The translations under genes and the position numbers were made by a program. The notes under the pieces were generated by a model that was not told the origin of the DNA, did no database searches, and was given only the letters and a program-made list of their open reading frames with translations. A stretch of 64,000 nt of DNA from Bog-473 sp036489775 (lineage in GTDB: Bacteria; Actinomycetota; Acidimicrobiia; Acidimicrobiales; RAAP-2): NCBI GenBank assembly GCA_036489775.1, contig DASXFC010000056.1, positions 51,168 through 115,167 of the forward strand, read 5' to 3'. Below, in pieces: positions 1 through 8,327 of the stretch (position 1 is the stretch's first letter; each line of letters starts with the position of its first letter).

Positions 1-349
1 TGACCCAGACGCCACCGGTTTCGAGCTCGTCACGGCCGAGGGCGGCGTTCACGGTGAGGATCTCGCGTCCGCCCACCGTGCCGACGGCGCGTCCCTGGGT
101 GACATGGCCGCCCTGGGTGGCCAGGGTCACCTCCCAGTCGAGGACCGAATGGGTCGGGGCGTACGAGAGGTACTGGCCGGTGGCCCAGACGGTGGGGCGA
201 CCCGAGGCCGCCTCGAGTGCGACCAGCGCGCCGCCCAGTGCACATCCGCCGAAGAGGAAATCGCCCGGGGTGGTCAGCTGAGGCTCGACGCGCATCCGCC
301 AGTGAAGATCGTCCACCGGCTCCATGCAGAGAAAGGTGCGGGCATCCAT
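1..349 (-). CDS. Acyl-CoA thioesterase-like hot-dog protein (C-terminus beyond the window)
   Basis: The start ATG is at 347-349 and 116 codons are visible before the left edge, so the C-terminal part is missing. The translation has a segment reading LFGGCALGGALVALEA followed by a strand-rich stretch ending RAVGTVGGREILTVNAALG. This is the usual pattern of the first hot-dog domain of TesB-like acyl-CoA thioesterases, which hydrolyse acyl-CoA to free acid and CoA. Family assignment rests on this pattern alone; the catalytic Asp/Gln/Thr residues of the second half are outside the window. The gene runs away from the neighbouring tRNA, and no regulatory site was recognised upstream. Confidence 0.6.
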   Translation of the reverse strand, partial: MDARTFLCMEPVDDLHWRMRVEPQLTTPGDFLFGGCALGGALVALEAASGRPTVWATGQYLSYAPTHSVLDWEVTLATQGGHVTQGRAVGTVGGREILTVNAALGRDELETGGVWV

Positions 350-481
350 ATGTCGGGGGCACCCTAGTGGTCGACGCCATCAGGGCCCAGGTGCGGCGTC
401 TATCCTGGGCAGTCTTCGGAATGCGACCAGCGGGCGCAGTCGCGGCGGATGCCCAGTCGCGATGGTCGCATGTCACTCCCC

Positions 482-554
482 GGGGGTGTAGCTCAGCTGG
501 AAGAGCGGCGGCTTTGCAAGCCGTAGGTCGAGGGTTCGAGTCCCTTCACCTCCA
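482..554 (+). tRNA. tRNA-Ala (anticodon TGC)
   Basis: The sequence folds as a complete cloverleaf. The 7-bp acceptor stem is GGGGGTG with CACCTCC, the D-arm carries AGCTCAGCTGGAAGAGC, and the anticodon loop TTTGCAA has anticodon TGC. The T-arm is GAGGG-TTCGAGT-CCCTT, and the discriminator base is A. The CCA tail is not encoded. Confidence 0.95.
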
Positions 555-736
555 CCCGGTATTGACAGATTTACAACGTTCTGCCAGCTAGTAACCAGTG
601 TTGTTGTCCCGTTCGCTCGCCGTCGGATCCTGTGTTCTCGCCGAGGCAGGCGAGGCGACCAATCGACCACTAGCAGAGGCGGTATGGCTTTGCCTACCAT
701 TGCTGAAACTTGGTTCGTCGGAGCGAGGAGTGACGC

Positions 737-1296
737 ATGGCGGATCTCACCGCGGCAGACACCCGTCCTTCACCTCCCGTGCGGCTGCACCACCACGCCT
801 TTGTGACCACCGATCAGGAGGCCACCCGAAAATTCTACGAGGACATTGTCGGCTTGCCTCTCGTCGCCACGTGGACCGAAGTCGAGCACTTGATGGGCGG
901 GGAGGAACACGAGTTCTGCCACACGATGTACGAGCTCGAAGACGGTGGGTGCCTCGCATTCTTCCAGTCGCCAACAGCCAGTTCTCTGAACAATTCGCAT
1001 CGCCCCCTCCCTTCTCGCTCTTCAGGCACTTCGCGATGCTTGTCACGTCCGAACAACAAGAGGCAATTCGCTCCCGGGCCGAGGACGCTCGATGGGAAGT
1101 GATGATGATTGCCGACCACGGCTACTGCAGGTCGCTCTACCTCACAGACCCAAACGGCCTAGTGCTTGAGTTCACGGTCGATCATCCCGATGTCGAGAAG
1201 ATCGACGCCATCCGCCGGGACAGTGCGCATCGTGATCTCGCTCGGTGGTTGTCAGGCGACCACTCGAGCAACAACGCGTGGCGTCCCGCCTCATGA
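737..1296 (+). pseudogene. VOC/glyoxalase-fold protein broken by one frameshift
   Basis: The first reading frame starts at ATG 737 behind a GAGGAG ribosome site. It gives a typical vicinal-oxygen-chelate start (LHHHAFVTTDQEATRKFYED), followed by GGCLAFFQ near 945-967. The rest of the fold (FRHFAMLVTSEQQ, then YLTDPNGLVLEFTVDH) continues one base back in another frame to a stop at 1296. The shift lies at about 965-980. The second half keeps the metal-ligand-like Glu of VLEFTVDH, so the protein was a one-domain glyoxalase/dioxygenase-like metalloenzyme. Either the gene has lost a base or there is a sequence error. It sits directly upstream of a metallo-beta-lactamase-fold gene and may have been co-transcribed with it. 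Confidence 0.7.
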
Positions 1297-1339
1297 GTGC
1301 TTCTACCAACTGCAGCTGTACAAGCAAGGAGTAGTAATC

Positions 1340-2188
1340 ATGTCGACCACTCTGTCCGAGCCCACCTTCCACCAGGATCCGACTGAGGTGGCACCGGGCA
1401 CCTATGTGATCCACGAAGTGCAGCACGCCCTGGGTCAGCCGATTTCGGTCTTCATCAATTCCGTTGTGATCGATGGCGACGAGCCCGTGTTGATCGACAC
1501 GGGCTCGCTACGCAACCGCCAGGCCTGGCTCGAGGACACCTTTCACCTCGTCGATCCGAAGCGGATCAAATGGGTCTTCGTCTCCCATGAGGACGCCGAT
1601 CACGTCGGCAACCTGGACCAGGTGATGGAGGCCTGCCCGAATGCCAACTTGGTGTGCAGCTGGGCGATCACCGAGCGACACACCAACGCCTTCGACTTTC
1701 CTCTGGGGCGCTGTCGGTGGATGGACGACGGGTTGAGCTTCGACGCCGGTGACCGGCAGATGACGGTGGTGCGCCCTCCCCTGTACGACTCACCAACAAC
1801 TAGGGGATTGTTCGACCACAAGACGAGCGTCTACTGGGCAGTGGACAGCTTTGCTACCCCCGTGCCTGGTGGTGAGGGCGCGAGGCACCTTGCCGGAGAC
1901 GTCTCGGATCTGGACGACGAGTTTTGGACTCATGGGATGACGATGTTCGCTTTCAACGCACTGGCGCCATGGCTACGGCTTGTCGACCCAGAACTCTTCA
2001 GCGCCGAGGTAGCACGACTGTCGGAATTCCCAATCTCAACCATCATCTCGGCCCACAGCCCTGCCATCACGGGTAGCAAGATTCCCGAGGTCTTCGAAAA
2101 GACGCGAGCGCTTCCTCAGGTAGAAAGCCCGCCTGCTCCTGACCAGGCTGTCCTTGACCTCATCGTGGCGGCGACGCAAGGGCCCTAG
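1340..2188 (+). CDS. Metallo-beta-lactamase-fold protein, flavodiiron/ODP-like
   Basis: This 282-residue protein has the binuclear metal motif HEDADH at residues 83-88 and an upstream DTG (residues 53-55), typical of the MBL fold. The N-terminal pattern PGTYVIHEVQHALGQPISVFINSV and the motif spacing resemble the diiron domain of flavodiiron proteins and ODP oxygen sensors, but there is no flavodoxin domain. Start ATG 1340 is preceded by AAGGAG at a good distance. The substrate is unknown; it could be an oxygen-binding sensor or a hydrolase. It follows a broken glyoxalase-like gene and precedes two tandem paralogues on the same strand. Confidence 0.7.
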   Translation: MSTTLSEPTFHQDPTEVAPGTYVIHEVQHALGQPISVFINSVVIDGDEPVLIDTGSLRNRQAWLEDTFHLVDPKRIKWVFVSHEDADHVGNLDQVMEACPNANLVCSWAITERHTNAFDFPLGRCRWMDDGLSFDAGDRQMTVVRPPLYDSPTTRGLFDHKTSVYWAVDSFATPVPGGEGARHLAGDVSDLDDEFWTHGMTMFAFNALAPWLRLVDPELFSAEVARLSEFPISTIISAHSPAITGSKIPEVFEKTRALPQVESPPAPDQAVLDLIVAATQGP

Positions 2189-2442
2189 CCCTGTAAAGGC
2201 GCCGGGAGTCGGTGAGCACGGTCGCTAAAGCAGGGGGAGGGTTCGAAAGCATCGCGATCACCTCCACAAACAATTTGCGCTGAACCCCAAGCAGTGAACG
2301 GTGTCCTCGAACAAGCTACGCTCGCAGCCCTGACTGACCGGCGAGGGGTGGAAAACGACCCTCCTCGGACCTTGGCGGTGTGCACTTGTCGGGGCCTTGT
2401 CGTGCCGTAGACGGGCGGCCGGGTTGCGTCCGAGAGGGGGTT

Positions 2443-3144
2443 GTGCTCTTCGTTCACGAGGTCCACAAAGTTGTCGGGAAGGCCGCGGCCCGGTTCGAGG
2501 GCGCATATCGAAACGGGTGGATGCCGACCCTGGCCGAAGGTTCGGACGCCCGGCTGGTCTGGTATTTCGACCTTTCTCACGGGAGCGGTCTCGCCTACCG
2601 CGTCGTCACGATCACTGCGGTCAGGGATGGCGCGGCCTGGGCCAGGCTGGCCAAGCGAATGGCGAGCGGAGATCTCCAATCCTGGGCGAGGGACCTCGAC
2701 GGACTCCAACACGAGTCCATTGGCCGGATCATGGTGCCACTCGACTGGTCGCCATCGCTCGGGTCATTGGAGGACATACCGACCGATCCGACCGAGCACG
2801 AACCCACGATCTATATGGAAGACACGATGTGGCCGTTTCCCGGAAAAGTCCAGGACTACATTCGGGCCGCCGGAGACGTGTACCAACAGGCACTCAGCGC
2901 CCAGGGGTCTCAGGTGCCGATGCACATCGAGCTTGCCCTCCAGTCCATGCCGGGAGCGGGTAGGTATCCCGAAGTCACCCTCATGCAGAAGCTGTCGAGC
3001 CTTCCCCCGTTGATCCGGCTGCTCACCCACGACATCCCTGCAGCTGTCGTTCAACCCGGATCGTGGATGCACGAAGCACTCGAGCTTCGGGATCAGTGGC
3101 AGAGCAGGCTGCTGCGCACAGCGGTGTGGTCGCCACTCCAGTGA
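2443..3144 (+). CDS. Conserved protein, tandem paralogue A (dimeric alpha/beta-barrel-like)
   Basis: This 233-residue protein aligns end to end with the next gene. Shared blocks include HE(V/T)HKV(V/I)G near the start, the WMP(T/A)LA block, YRVVTITA/YQVVTITA, and an RDQW...LLRT..WSP ending. The GTG start at 2443 was chosen because it aligns with the ATG of the paralogue and follows the purine-rich GAGAGGGGG. The repeated halves (an N-terminal HEVHKVVGKAA block and a later EHEPTIYMEDTMWP block) suggest two ferredoxin-like alpha/beta-barrel domains, as in NIPSNAP/EthD-type proteins. That assignment is tentative and no catalytic function is claimed. The gene before it encodes an MBL-fold protein on the same strand. 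Confidence 0.6.
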   Translation: MLFVHEVHKVVGKAAARFEGAYRNGWMPTLAEGSDARLVWYFDLSHGSGLAYRVVTITAVRDGAAWARLAKRMASGDLQSWARDLDGLQHESIGRIMVPLDWSPSLGSLEDIPTDPTEHEPTIYMEDTMWPFPGKVQDYIRAAGDVYQQALSAQGSQVPMHIELALQSMPGAGRYPEVTLMQKLSSLPPLIRLLTHDIPAAVVQPGSWMHEALELRDQWQSRLLRTAVWSPLQ

Positions 3145-3225
3145 GGTAGTCGTGACGGCCCAGCAGACGAAGGTCGACGGCCTGCGCCTCATACACGGCG
3201 CCACACCCAAGGGGGCAACTGACAC

Positions 3226-3933
3226 ATGCTGTTCATGCACGAAACCCACAAAGTGATCGGCCGGCACGCCTCGGCTTTCGAGGACTTGTACCGGGAGGAG
3301 TGGATGCCCGCGCTGGCTCAGAGCAGCAACGCACGGTTGGTGGGTTACCTGAACCACGCCATGGGCAGCGGACCGGCCTACCAGGTCGTGACCATCACCG
3401 CACTCTCCGACGGAGCGGCATGGGAGGACCTGGTCCACCGGATGTTGCTCGGTGATTTGAGCGACCTCACCTCGCGGCTCGACGCCGAACGTTACGAGGT
3501 CACGGGCAAGCTCCTGACACCTGTTTACTGGTCGGCGATGCAGGAGCTCGACCTCGCCGAGGTCCCTACGGACGGCCGCGAGCACGAACTATCGGTCTAC
3601 ATGCAGGACACCGGCTGGCCTACCGCGCCCCTCGACGACTACATCGAATTGTGGAATCACGACTACTGGCATTTCATGCGCCAGATTCCTCCGGAGAGGA
3701 TGCTGCTCGACATCGTGGCCTGTTTCCAGGTGGCGCACGGTTCGGGCATCCGACCTGAGGCAATCCTCCTGCAGAAGATCATGAACTTCTCGACCTTGGG
3801 CCATCTGCTCACTAGCGTTGAGGAGTACGACCCCACGACATGGCCGGGTAGCTACATGACAAAGGGGCTGGACTTGCGCGACCAATGGGAAAGCAAGCTG
3901 CTGCGAACGAGCAACTGGTCGCCCACCTGGTAG
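3226..3933 (+). CDS. Conserved protein, tandem paralogue B
   Basis: This 235-residue protein is the second copy of a tandem duplication; the copies are separated by 81 bp. It keeps the same two-part layout: MLFMHETHKVIGRH at the start, WMPALAQSSNARLVGYLNH, then a second segment from EHELSVYMQDTGWP, and the closing LRDQWESKLLRTSNWSP. ATG 3226 follows AAGGGGGCAACT, a reasonable ribosome site. The function is unknown; the fold may be a dimeric alpha/beta barrel like NIPSNAP-family proteins. The divergence from copy A is large, so the duplication is old and the copies may form a heterodimer. Confidence 0.65.
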   Translation: MLFMHETHKVIGRHASAFEDLYREEWMPALAQSSNARLVGYLNHAMGSGPAYQVVTITALSDGAAWEDLVHRMLLGDLSDLTSRLDAERYEVTGKLLTPVYWSAMQELDLAEVPTDGREHELSVYMQDTGWPTAPLDDYIELWNHDYWHFMRQIPPERMLLDIVACFQVAHGSGIRPEAILLQKIMNFSTLGHLLTSVEEYDPTTWPGSYMTKGLDLRDQWESKLLRTSNWSPTW

Positions 3934-4053
3934 TCGCCCTAAGGACACTTCCAAGGCTCAACCAAAAGCCGTCGCTATTTTTTGGAGTCCAGGTCCGATT
4001 TGACGGTTGCCTTGGCGGTCGAATTAGGGGCGTCATGCCGCGGTGATCCGGCG

Positions 4054-5238
4054 CTAAATAGCGCCATCAGCGCCCAGTTGCCCTATTTCCTCCCACGAGA
4101 TCCCGGCTTCCACGAGCACCTCTTCGGTGTGCTGGCCCAGTTCGGGAACGTGCATAGACGGCGTCGTCACTGGATCGGAGAAGCGGACCGGCGGTCGGAC
4201 CACCGCACTCGCCTGCCCTGGTGCCGGGTCGACGACATCGGTTATGTATCCGTTGCGCCGCACCCCTTCGTTGCCGGCTACTTCGGCGTGATCACGCACC
4301 GGGGCGAAGCGGACGCCGGCCGCGCTGAGAACACCGCACCATTCGCCGGTCGTCCTGGTCATGAACGCTTCGTTGAGGATGGGCCACAGAGCTTCCTTCT
4401 CCTCTTCGAAGTAGAGCAGTTGATTGAACCGGTCGATGAGCTCCGGTCGGCCGATCGTCCGATAGAAGGTGTCGCGCGCGGACCCGACCACCCCGACGAT
4501 GGCGATGAACCCGTCGGCGGTCGGGAAGACGCCGTAGATCCCAGGGATCATCGGATGGCCGCGGCCACTCGGTCCCGAGACCTCTCCGCTCATGAGGTAC
4601 TTGGTGAACTCACCCGCCTGAGCCCAGACCTGACCACCCAGGAGCGAGGTCTCGACCAGCTGTCCGCGGCCGCTGCGCTCACGGGCATAGAGGGCGGCCA
4701 AGATGCCGGCCACCAGGTTTTGTCCGGCAGTGTGGTCGGCGATGGTGGCGCCGATGGTGCTCGGCTCGACGCCGTCGCCTCCGGTGGTGCTGATGAGGCC
4801 GCCGGCGGCCTGGGCGCTCAGGTCGGCTCCCTCTCGCCCGGCGTCCGGGCCTTCGGTGCCAAAGGACGAACCCATGGCATAGATAACGCGCGGGTTCCGA
4901 GCGGCTGCATCCGCATAGCTCAAGCCCCAGCTCTCCATGGTGCCCGGTTTGAAGTTGCTGATGACGACATCGGCCTGCTCGATCAGCTGGAGCATGATCT
5001 CGCGCCCCTGCGGGACCCGCAGGTCGATCGTCACACTCCTCTTTCCCCGGTTGTAGGCCGCGAAGAATGCCGATCGCCGGTCCTCCTTGCTGACGGGTAG
5101 CCACCGCGCTTGGTCACCGAACCCGGGCAGTTCGATCTTGACCACGTCAGCGCCCCACTCGAGCATGGTGAGTGCCGCTTGTGGTCCCTGCACCAGGAGC
5201 CCGGCTTCGAGCACGCGCACACCATCGAGGGGGCCCAT
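4054..5238 (-). CDS. CaiB/BaiF-family CoA transferase (class III)
   Basis: The 394-residue protein opens with MGPLDGVRVLEAGLLVQGPQ and then ADVVKIELPG, the signature N-terminus of class III CoA transferases. The block EGADLSAQAAGGLIS should hold the catalytic Asp that carries the acyl-CoA anhydride. It moves CoA between an acyl-CoA donor and a free acid acceptor; the substrate is unknown. The start at 5238 was preferred over the upstream in-frame ATG codons because AAAGGTGGGGAG lies just before it. The gene is downstream of a MarR-like regulator on the same strand, with 56 bp between them, so the two may be co-transcribed. Confidence 0.85.
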   Translation of the reverse strand: MGPLDGVRVLEAGLLVQGPQAALTMLEWGADVVKIELPGFGDQARWLPVSKEDRRSAFFAAYNRGKRSVTIDLRVPQGREIMLQLIEQADVVISNFKPGTMESWGLSYADAAARNPRVIYAMGSSFGTEGPDAGREGADLSAQAAGGLISTTGGDGVEPSTIGATIADHTAGQNLVAGILAALYARERSGRGQLVETSLLGGQVWAQAGEFTKYLMSGEVSGPSGRGHPMIPGIYGVFPTADGFIAIVGVVGSARDTFYRTIGRPELIDRFNQLLYFEEEKEALWPILNEAFMTRTTGEWCGVLSAAGVRFAPVRDHAEVAGNEGVRRNGYITDVVDPAPGQASAVVRPPVRFSDPVTTPSMHVPELGQHTEEVLVEAGISWEEIGQLGADGAI

Positions 5239-5294
5239 CTCCCCACCTTTGGTCATACGGGTCCACTCGGTCAAGCAGCTCGATCCTCGTCGAG

Positions 5295-5792
5295 CTATTC
5301 CTCGGGATAGCGCAGGGTGCCACCTTGGCGCTTCGCTCGCAGGTAGTCGGACATGCGGAGGTCCTCATCCCCGCTCAGGTTCTCGATGAGGTGGCCCAAC
5401 GCATCGAAACTCTCGGCGCCGAGTTGGCGTTCGAGCGCCCGCTCGATCTTCCGGGCCGAGGCGGCATGGGCCGCCAGGTACTCCGCTGCCTTGATGGTGA
5501 TCCGCACCACCTTCTCCTTGCCACTGGTCGCTGACGGCGTCACCGTGACATAGCCCTCGTCGCGCAAGTGACCCACGACCTGCGCCGCTCGCTGTCGTGA
5601 CACGCCGAGTTCCCGCCCGATCTGCGTGATGGTCGGATCGGAGTTGGCCCGGCAGAAACGCAGCACTCGCCCGTTCGGAAAGGCGCGGTCACTGAAGCCG
5701 CGACGGGCCATCTCCTGGTCCAGCATCCGTTGGTAGCCCAGCCACGCCCGCCGGAGCGAGGGCCCCAATGGCCGTCGAACTTCAGCGCACAT
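5295..5792 (-). CDS. MarR-like winged-helix transcriptional regulator
   Basis: The 165-residue protein contains a winged helix: PTITQIGRELGVSRQRAAQVVGHLRDEGYV, followed by a wing VTPSATSGKEKVVRITIK. Long flanking helices that would form the dimer interface lie on either side. The ATG at 5790-5792 overlaps a perfect inverted repeat (5791-5812), which is the likely autoregulatory operator. It is divergent from a secreted-protein gene and upstream of the CaiB-type CoA transferase, so it may control both. The ligand is unknown. Confidence 0.8.
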   Translation of the reverse strand: MCAEVRRPLGPSLRRAWLGYQRMLDQEMARRGFSDRAFPNGRVLRFCRANSDPTITQIGRELGVSRQRAAQVVGHLRDEGYVTVTPSATSGKEKVVRITIKAAEYLAAHAASARKIERALERQLGAESFDALGHLIENLSGDEDLRMSDYLRAKRQGGTLRYPEE

Positions 5793-5812
5793 TGTCAACC
5801 ATGATTGACAAT
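5791..5812. promoter_or_regulatory. Operator palindrome of the MarR-like regulator
   Basis: ATTGTCAA and TTGACAAT form a perfect 8-bp inverted repeat around a 6-bp spacer between two divergent genes. The left arm overlaps the start codon of the regulator. The right arm supplies a TTGACA -35 box (5805-5810) for the rightward gene. Binding would block both directions at once, the usual MarR arrangement. Confidence 0.75.
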
Positions 5813-5834
5813 AATAGCAACCCGATCCCATACT
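5805..5834 (+). promoter_or_regulatory. Sigma-70-type promoter, probably leaderless
   Basis: TTGACA at 5805-5810 and CATACT at 5829-5834 are separated by 18 bp. The next start codon is at 5842, only 7 bases after the -10 box, so transcription should begin at or next to the ATG. The -35 box lies inside the operator palindrome. Confidence 0.55.
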
Positions 5835-5841
5835 GGGGGTC

Positions 5842-6957
5842 ATGAACCGATTTGTCACCGCCGCCCTGCTCGCCTGCGTGATCGGGTGTGGTCTGGCCTC
5901 GATCCCCGCCGGTGGCGGCCTTGCCTCGGCTGCGCCGGCCGCTGTCAGTTCGCCGCCGTGGGTTAGGGACAGCGTGCAGTACCTCAACATCTTCCTGCCC
6001 GACGCCGACAGCGACTACTACATCGACGGGTTCGGCACGGCCGCGGGAGCCCGCACCGTCATCAGCGGTCGGGTGCCCCATGCCCGCTACTGGTCCTTCA
6101 CCGCGTACCCGCTGGGAGGGAGCGGGGTGGACACCCATGTGCACGACACCGACATCCAGCAGTTGCACCGTCACTACACGGTCACGCTCGCATCCTCGTG
6201 CGCCGGCATCAAGGGCACCTGCGTGGACACCGCGTCGACTGGCACCGCCGGCATCATTGTGATGCGCCTCTACGTTCCGGTCGACGTGAACGGTGCCGGC
6301 ACCGGCGGTGTCCCGCTGCCCACGGTGACCTATGTGAGTGCCAGTGGCGCACCGCTCACCCTCAGCGCGGCTGCGGCCACCGAGACGCCCACCAACACGG
6401 TGAACTTTCTGCAACTCCTGCACGGGAAGCTCCCGGCCGCCCTCACCCGGCCCTATCCCATCGACGCGCCGGTGCCGGTCGCCGTCACGGTGCCAGTGCC
6501 GGAGGCCCGTCCGACCGGGCCCAAGGGCACCTACGCCAACCCCGACAACCTCTACGACCACATGGCTCTCAACTCAACCCGCGGCAACCTGGTGATCTCG
6601 GCCAAAGCGCCGACTTATCAATCCGACTCGTTCCAAGCGGTGAACCATCTGGGACGAGGGTCCAGTCAGAATCCTCAGACCCGCTACTGGTCCATCTGCG
6701 TTGTCCTAACCGGACGAGCTACCGGTGACTGCTTGCGCGACGAGCAGGTGCACGTCAGTAGCAGCGGGCGTTTCACCATCGTGGTTGCACCCTCGTGCCC
6801 GCTCATTGGTTACCAGAACTGCCTGGTCGCCGGGCCCGAGGCCATACAGGTCGGGCTGGCCTATCGGAACTTGCTGCCGGGTCGCATTTTCGCTTCGCAG
6901 GCCTTCGAGGGACCGTACGCGCTGACCGGCAACTACGTGGCTCGACCCGCGGGCTGA
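5842..6957 (+). CDS. Secreted protein of unknown function
   Basis: The 371-residue protein starts with a clear signal peptide (short basic n-region, hydrophobic ALLACVIGCGLASIPAGGG, AAPA cleavage area). The mature part has two related blocks. In the first, ARYWSFTAYPLGGS is followed by YTVTLASSC. In the second, TRYWSICVVLTG is followed by FTIVVAPSCP. This suggests an internal duplication with a pair of cysteines in each half. The RYWS-type pattern recalls DUF1214-like domains, but I cannot assign a function. Expression is probably under the divergent MarR-like regulator. An alpha/beta hydrolase with its own signal sequence follows 47 bp downstream. Confidence 0.7.
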   Translation: MNRFVTAALLACVIGCGLASIPAGGGLASAAPAAVSSPPWVRDSVQYLNIFLPDADSDYYIDGFGTAAGARTVISGRVPHARYWSFTAYPLGGSGVDTHVHDTDIQQLHRHYTVTLASSCAGIKGTCVDTASTGTAGIIVMRLYVPVDVNGAGTGGVPLPTVTYVSASGAPLTLSAAAATETPTNTVNFLQLLHGKLPAALTRPYPIDAPVPVAVTVPVPEARPTGPKGTYANPDNLYDHMALNSTRGNLVISAKAPTYQSDSFQAVNHLGRGSSQNPQTRYWSICVVLTGRATGDCLRDEQVHVSSSGRFTIVVAPSCPLIGYQNCLVAGPEAIQVGLAYRNLLPGRIFASQAFEGPYALTGNYVARPAG

Positions 6958-7004
6958 GCGGGGTCGGATCCCAGCAGCGTTACGCTGTGAGGAAAACTGG
7001 TCCT

Positions 7005-7910
7005 GTGGCATCAGGACTGAGGCAGTTGGTGTTGGGGATCAGCCTGCTGGTGGCGAGCGCCACCCTGATCAGTTCGAGCGCTGGCGCTTCGACCGCATCG
7101 GTGTCGATCGTGCAGGTGCCGGTGCAGGTGGCTCATACGAGCGATGGCAACGTCGGCTACCGGATCCTGGGCCACGGGTCACCTCTCCTACTCATCACCG
7201 GCTTCAGCGCCAGCATGGACAATTGGGCGCCTGACTTCGTCAATACCTTGGCCGCCAAACATCGGGTGGTCATCTTCGACAACGCCGGCGTGGGCCGGAC
7301 CGCGGCGCTCCCCTCGCCGCTGACCATCACCGCCATGGCGACGCAGACCAGTGCCTTGATCTCCACGCTCAAGCTGGGGCGCACCGCCGTCTTGGGGTGG
7401 TCGATGGGCGGCATGGTCGCCCAGGGACTGGCTGTACGCCATCCGAGCCAGGTGAGCCGCCTCATTTTGGCGGCGACCCAAGCTGGGAACGGAAAGGCCG
7501 TTCCGCCGCCGGTCGCCGCGGCCGCCACTCTGAACAGCGGTAACCCACTTGAGGTCCTGAGTACCTTGTTCCCGGCCGATCAAAAGGTGGCCGAAGGCAT
7601 GTACGCCAAAGCCATCTTGACCTACCCGAACTTCTATCTGGCCCCGGCCACAGCGCAAGCCACCCAGAACCAGGCCATCGATCAATGGTTTGCCGGCAAA
7701 GACCCCGCCGGCGTGGCGGCGGCCCGGCTGCATCTGCCGACACTGGTGGCCGACGGGGAAGTTGACGCCCTCGACCCGGTGAGCAACGACCATCAGCTGG
7801 CTCACCTGATCCGCGGCGCTCACTTGGTGCTCTATCCCGACGCCGGCCATGCCTTCTTGTTCCAGGAGGCCGGTTTCGCCGCCACGGTCGACCGCTTCCT
7901 CAACGCCTGA
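7005..7910 (+). CDS. Exported alpha/beta hydrolase
   Basis: The 301-residue protein has an N-terminal signal segment (LVLGISLLVASATLISSSAGAS) and then a complete alpha/beta-hydrolase fold. The oxyanion region is LLLITGFSASMDNW, the nucleophile elbow is LGWSMGGMVAQ (Ser in GWSMG), the acid is in LVADGEVDALDP, and the catalytic His is in DAGHAFLFQ. GTG 7005 was chosen because AGGAAA lies 9 bases upstream; GTG 6987 is an alternative. It probably hydrolyses an ester or a related bond outside the cytoplasm, but the substrate is not evident. It follows the secreted unknown protein in the same direction. Confidence 0.82.
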   Translation: MASGLRQLVLGISLLVASATLISSSAGASTASVSIVQVPVQVAHTSDGNVGYRILGHGSPLLLITGFSASMDNWAPDFVNTLAAKHRVVIFDNAGVGRTAALPSPLTITAMATQTSALISTLKLGRTAVLGWSMGGMVAQGLAVRHPSQVSRLILAATQAGNGKAVPPPVAAAATLNSGNPLEVLSTLFPADQKVAEGMYAKAILTYPNFYLAPATAQATQNQAIDQWFAGKDPAGVAAARLHLPTLVADGEVDALDPVSNDHQLAHLIRGAHLVLYPDAGHAFLFQEAGFAATVDRFLNA

Positions 7911-8238
7911 GACGACGGACCAGGCTGAGGCCGGTCAGCACGCCTGCGCCGACCACGAGGGCAATGGCGACGCCCTCGATCTTGTGGCTGGCCGACGTGC
8001 AGGACGACTGCGCCTCGGGCACGCTGGTCAACGGCCGTCCATCCAGCAGCAGCGAGGCCGGCTGAGCGTGGTGGGTCCACTGGCTCAAAACACTGGAACA
8101 CTTGACCTGTACCCCGACCTTGGTCAGCAGGTTCGATTGGAGCACCGTGGCCGTTGGCGAGAACACCACCAGGTAGATCGCCACGCCCAGCGCGACCAGC
8201 GCCACCACCCGCAACAAGAACCGGATCATCTGTCCCAC
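7900..8238 (-). CDS. Small membrane protein, two transmembrane segments
   Basis: The 112-residue protein has two hydrophobic helices: FLLRVVALVALGVAIYLVVF near residues 7-26 and GVAIALVVGAGVLTGLSLV near residues 89-107. The loop between them is about 60 residues with three cysteines (KCSSVLS, QSSCTS) and is probably extracytoplasmic. It ends with a basic tail RRLRR. It overlaps the end of the hydrolase gene tail to tail by 11 bp. The function is unknown. Confidence 0.6.
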   Translation of the reverse strand: MGQMIRFLLRVVALVALGVAIYLVVFSPTATVLQSNLLTKVGVQVKCSSVLSQWTHHAQPASLLLDGRPLTSVPEAQSSCTSASHKIEGVAIALVVGAGVLTGLSLVRRLRR

Positions 8239-8327
8239 CCACGAGTCGTCGTGGCGGCAGCGTACTGGGAGCGCCGGCTGAGTCTCGGCACATGGTCCGC
8301 ACTTTCGATCACCTACGCTGCGGCTCC

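Noticed and set aside
3982..5100. Long + strand reading frame opposite the CoA transferase
   Set aside because: It is the antisense of a clear CaiB-type gene, has no recognisable domain and reflects high G+C codon bias.
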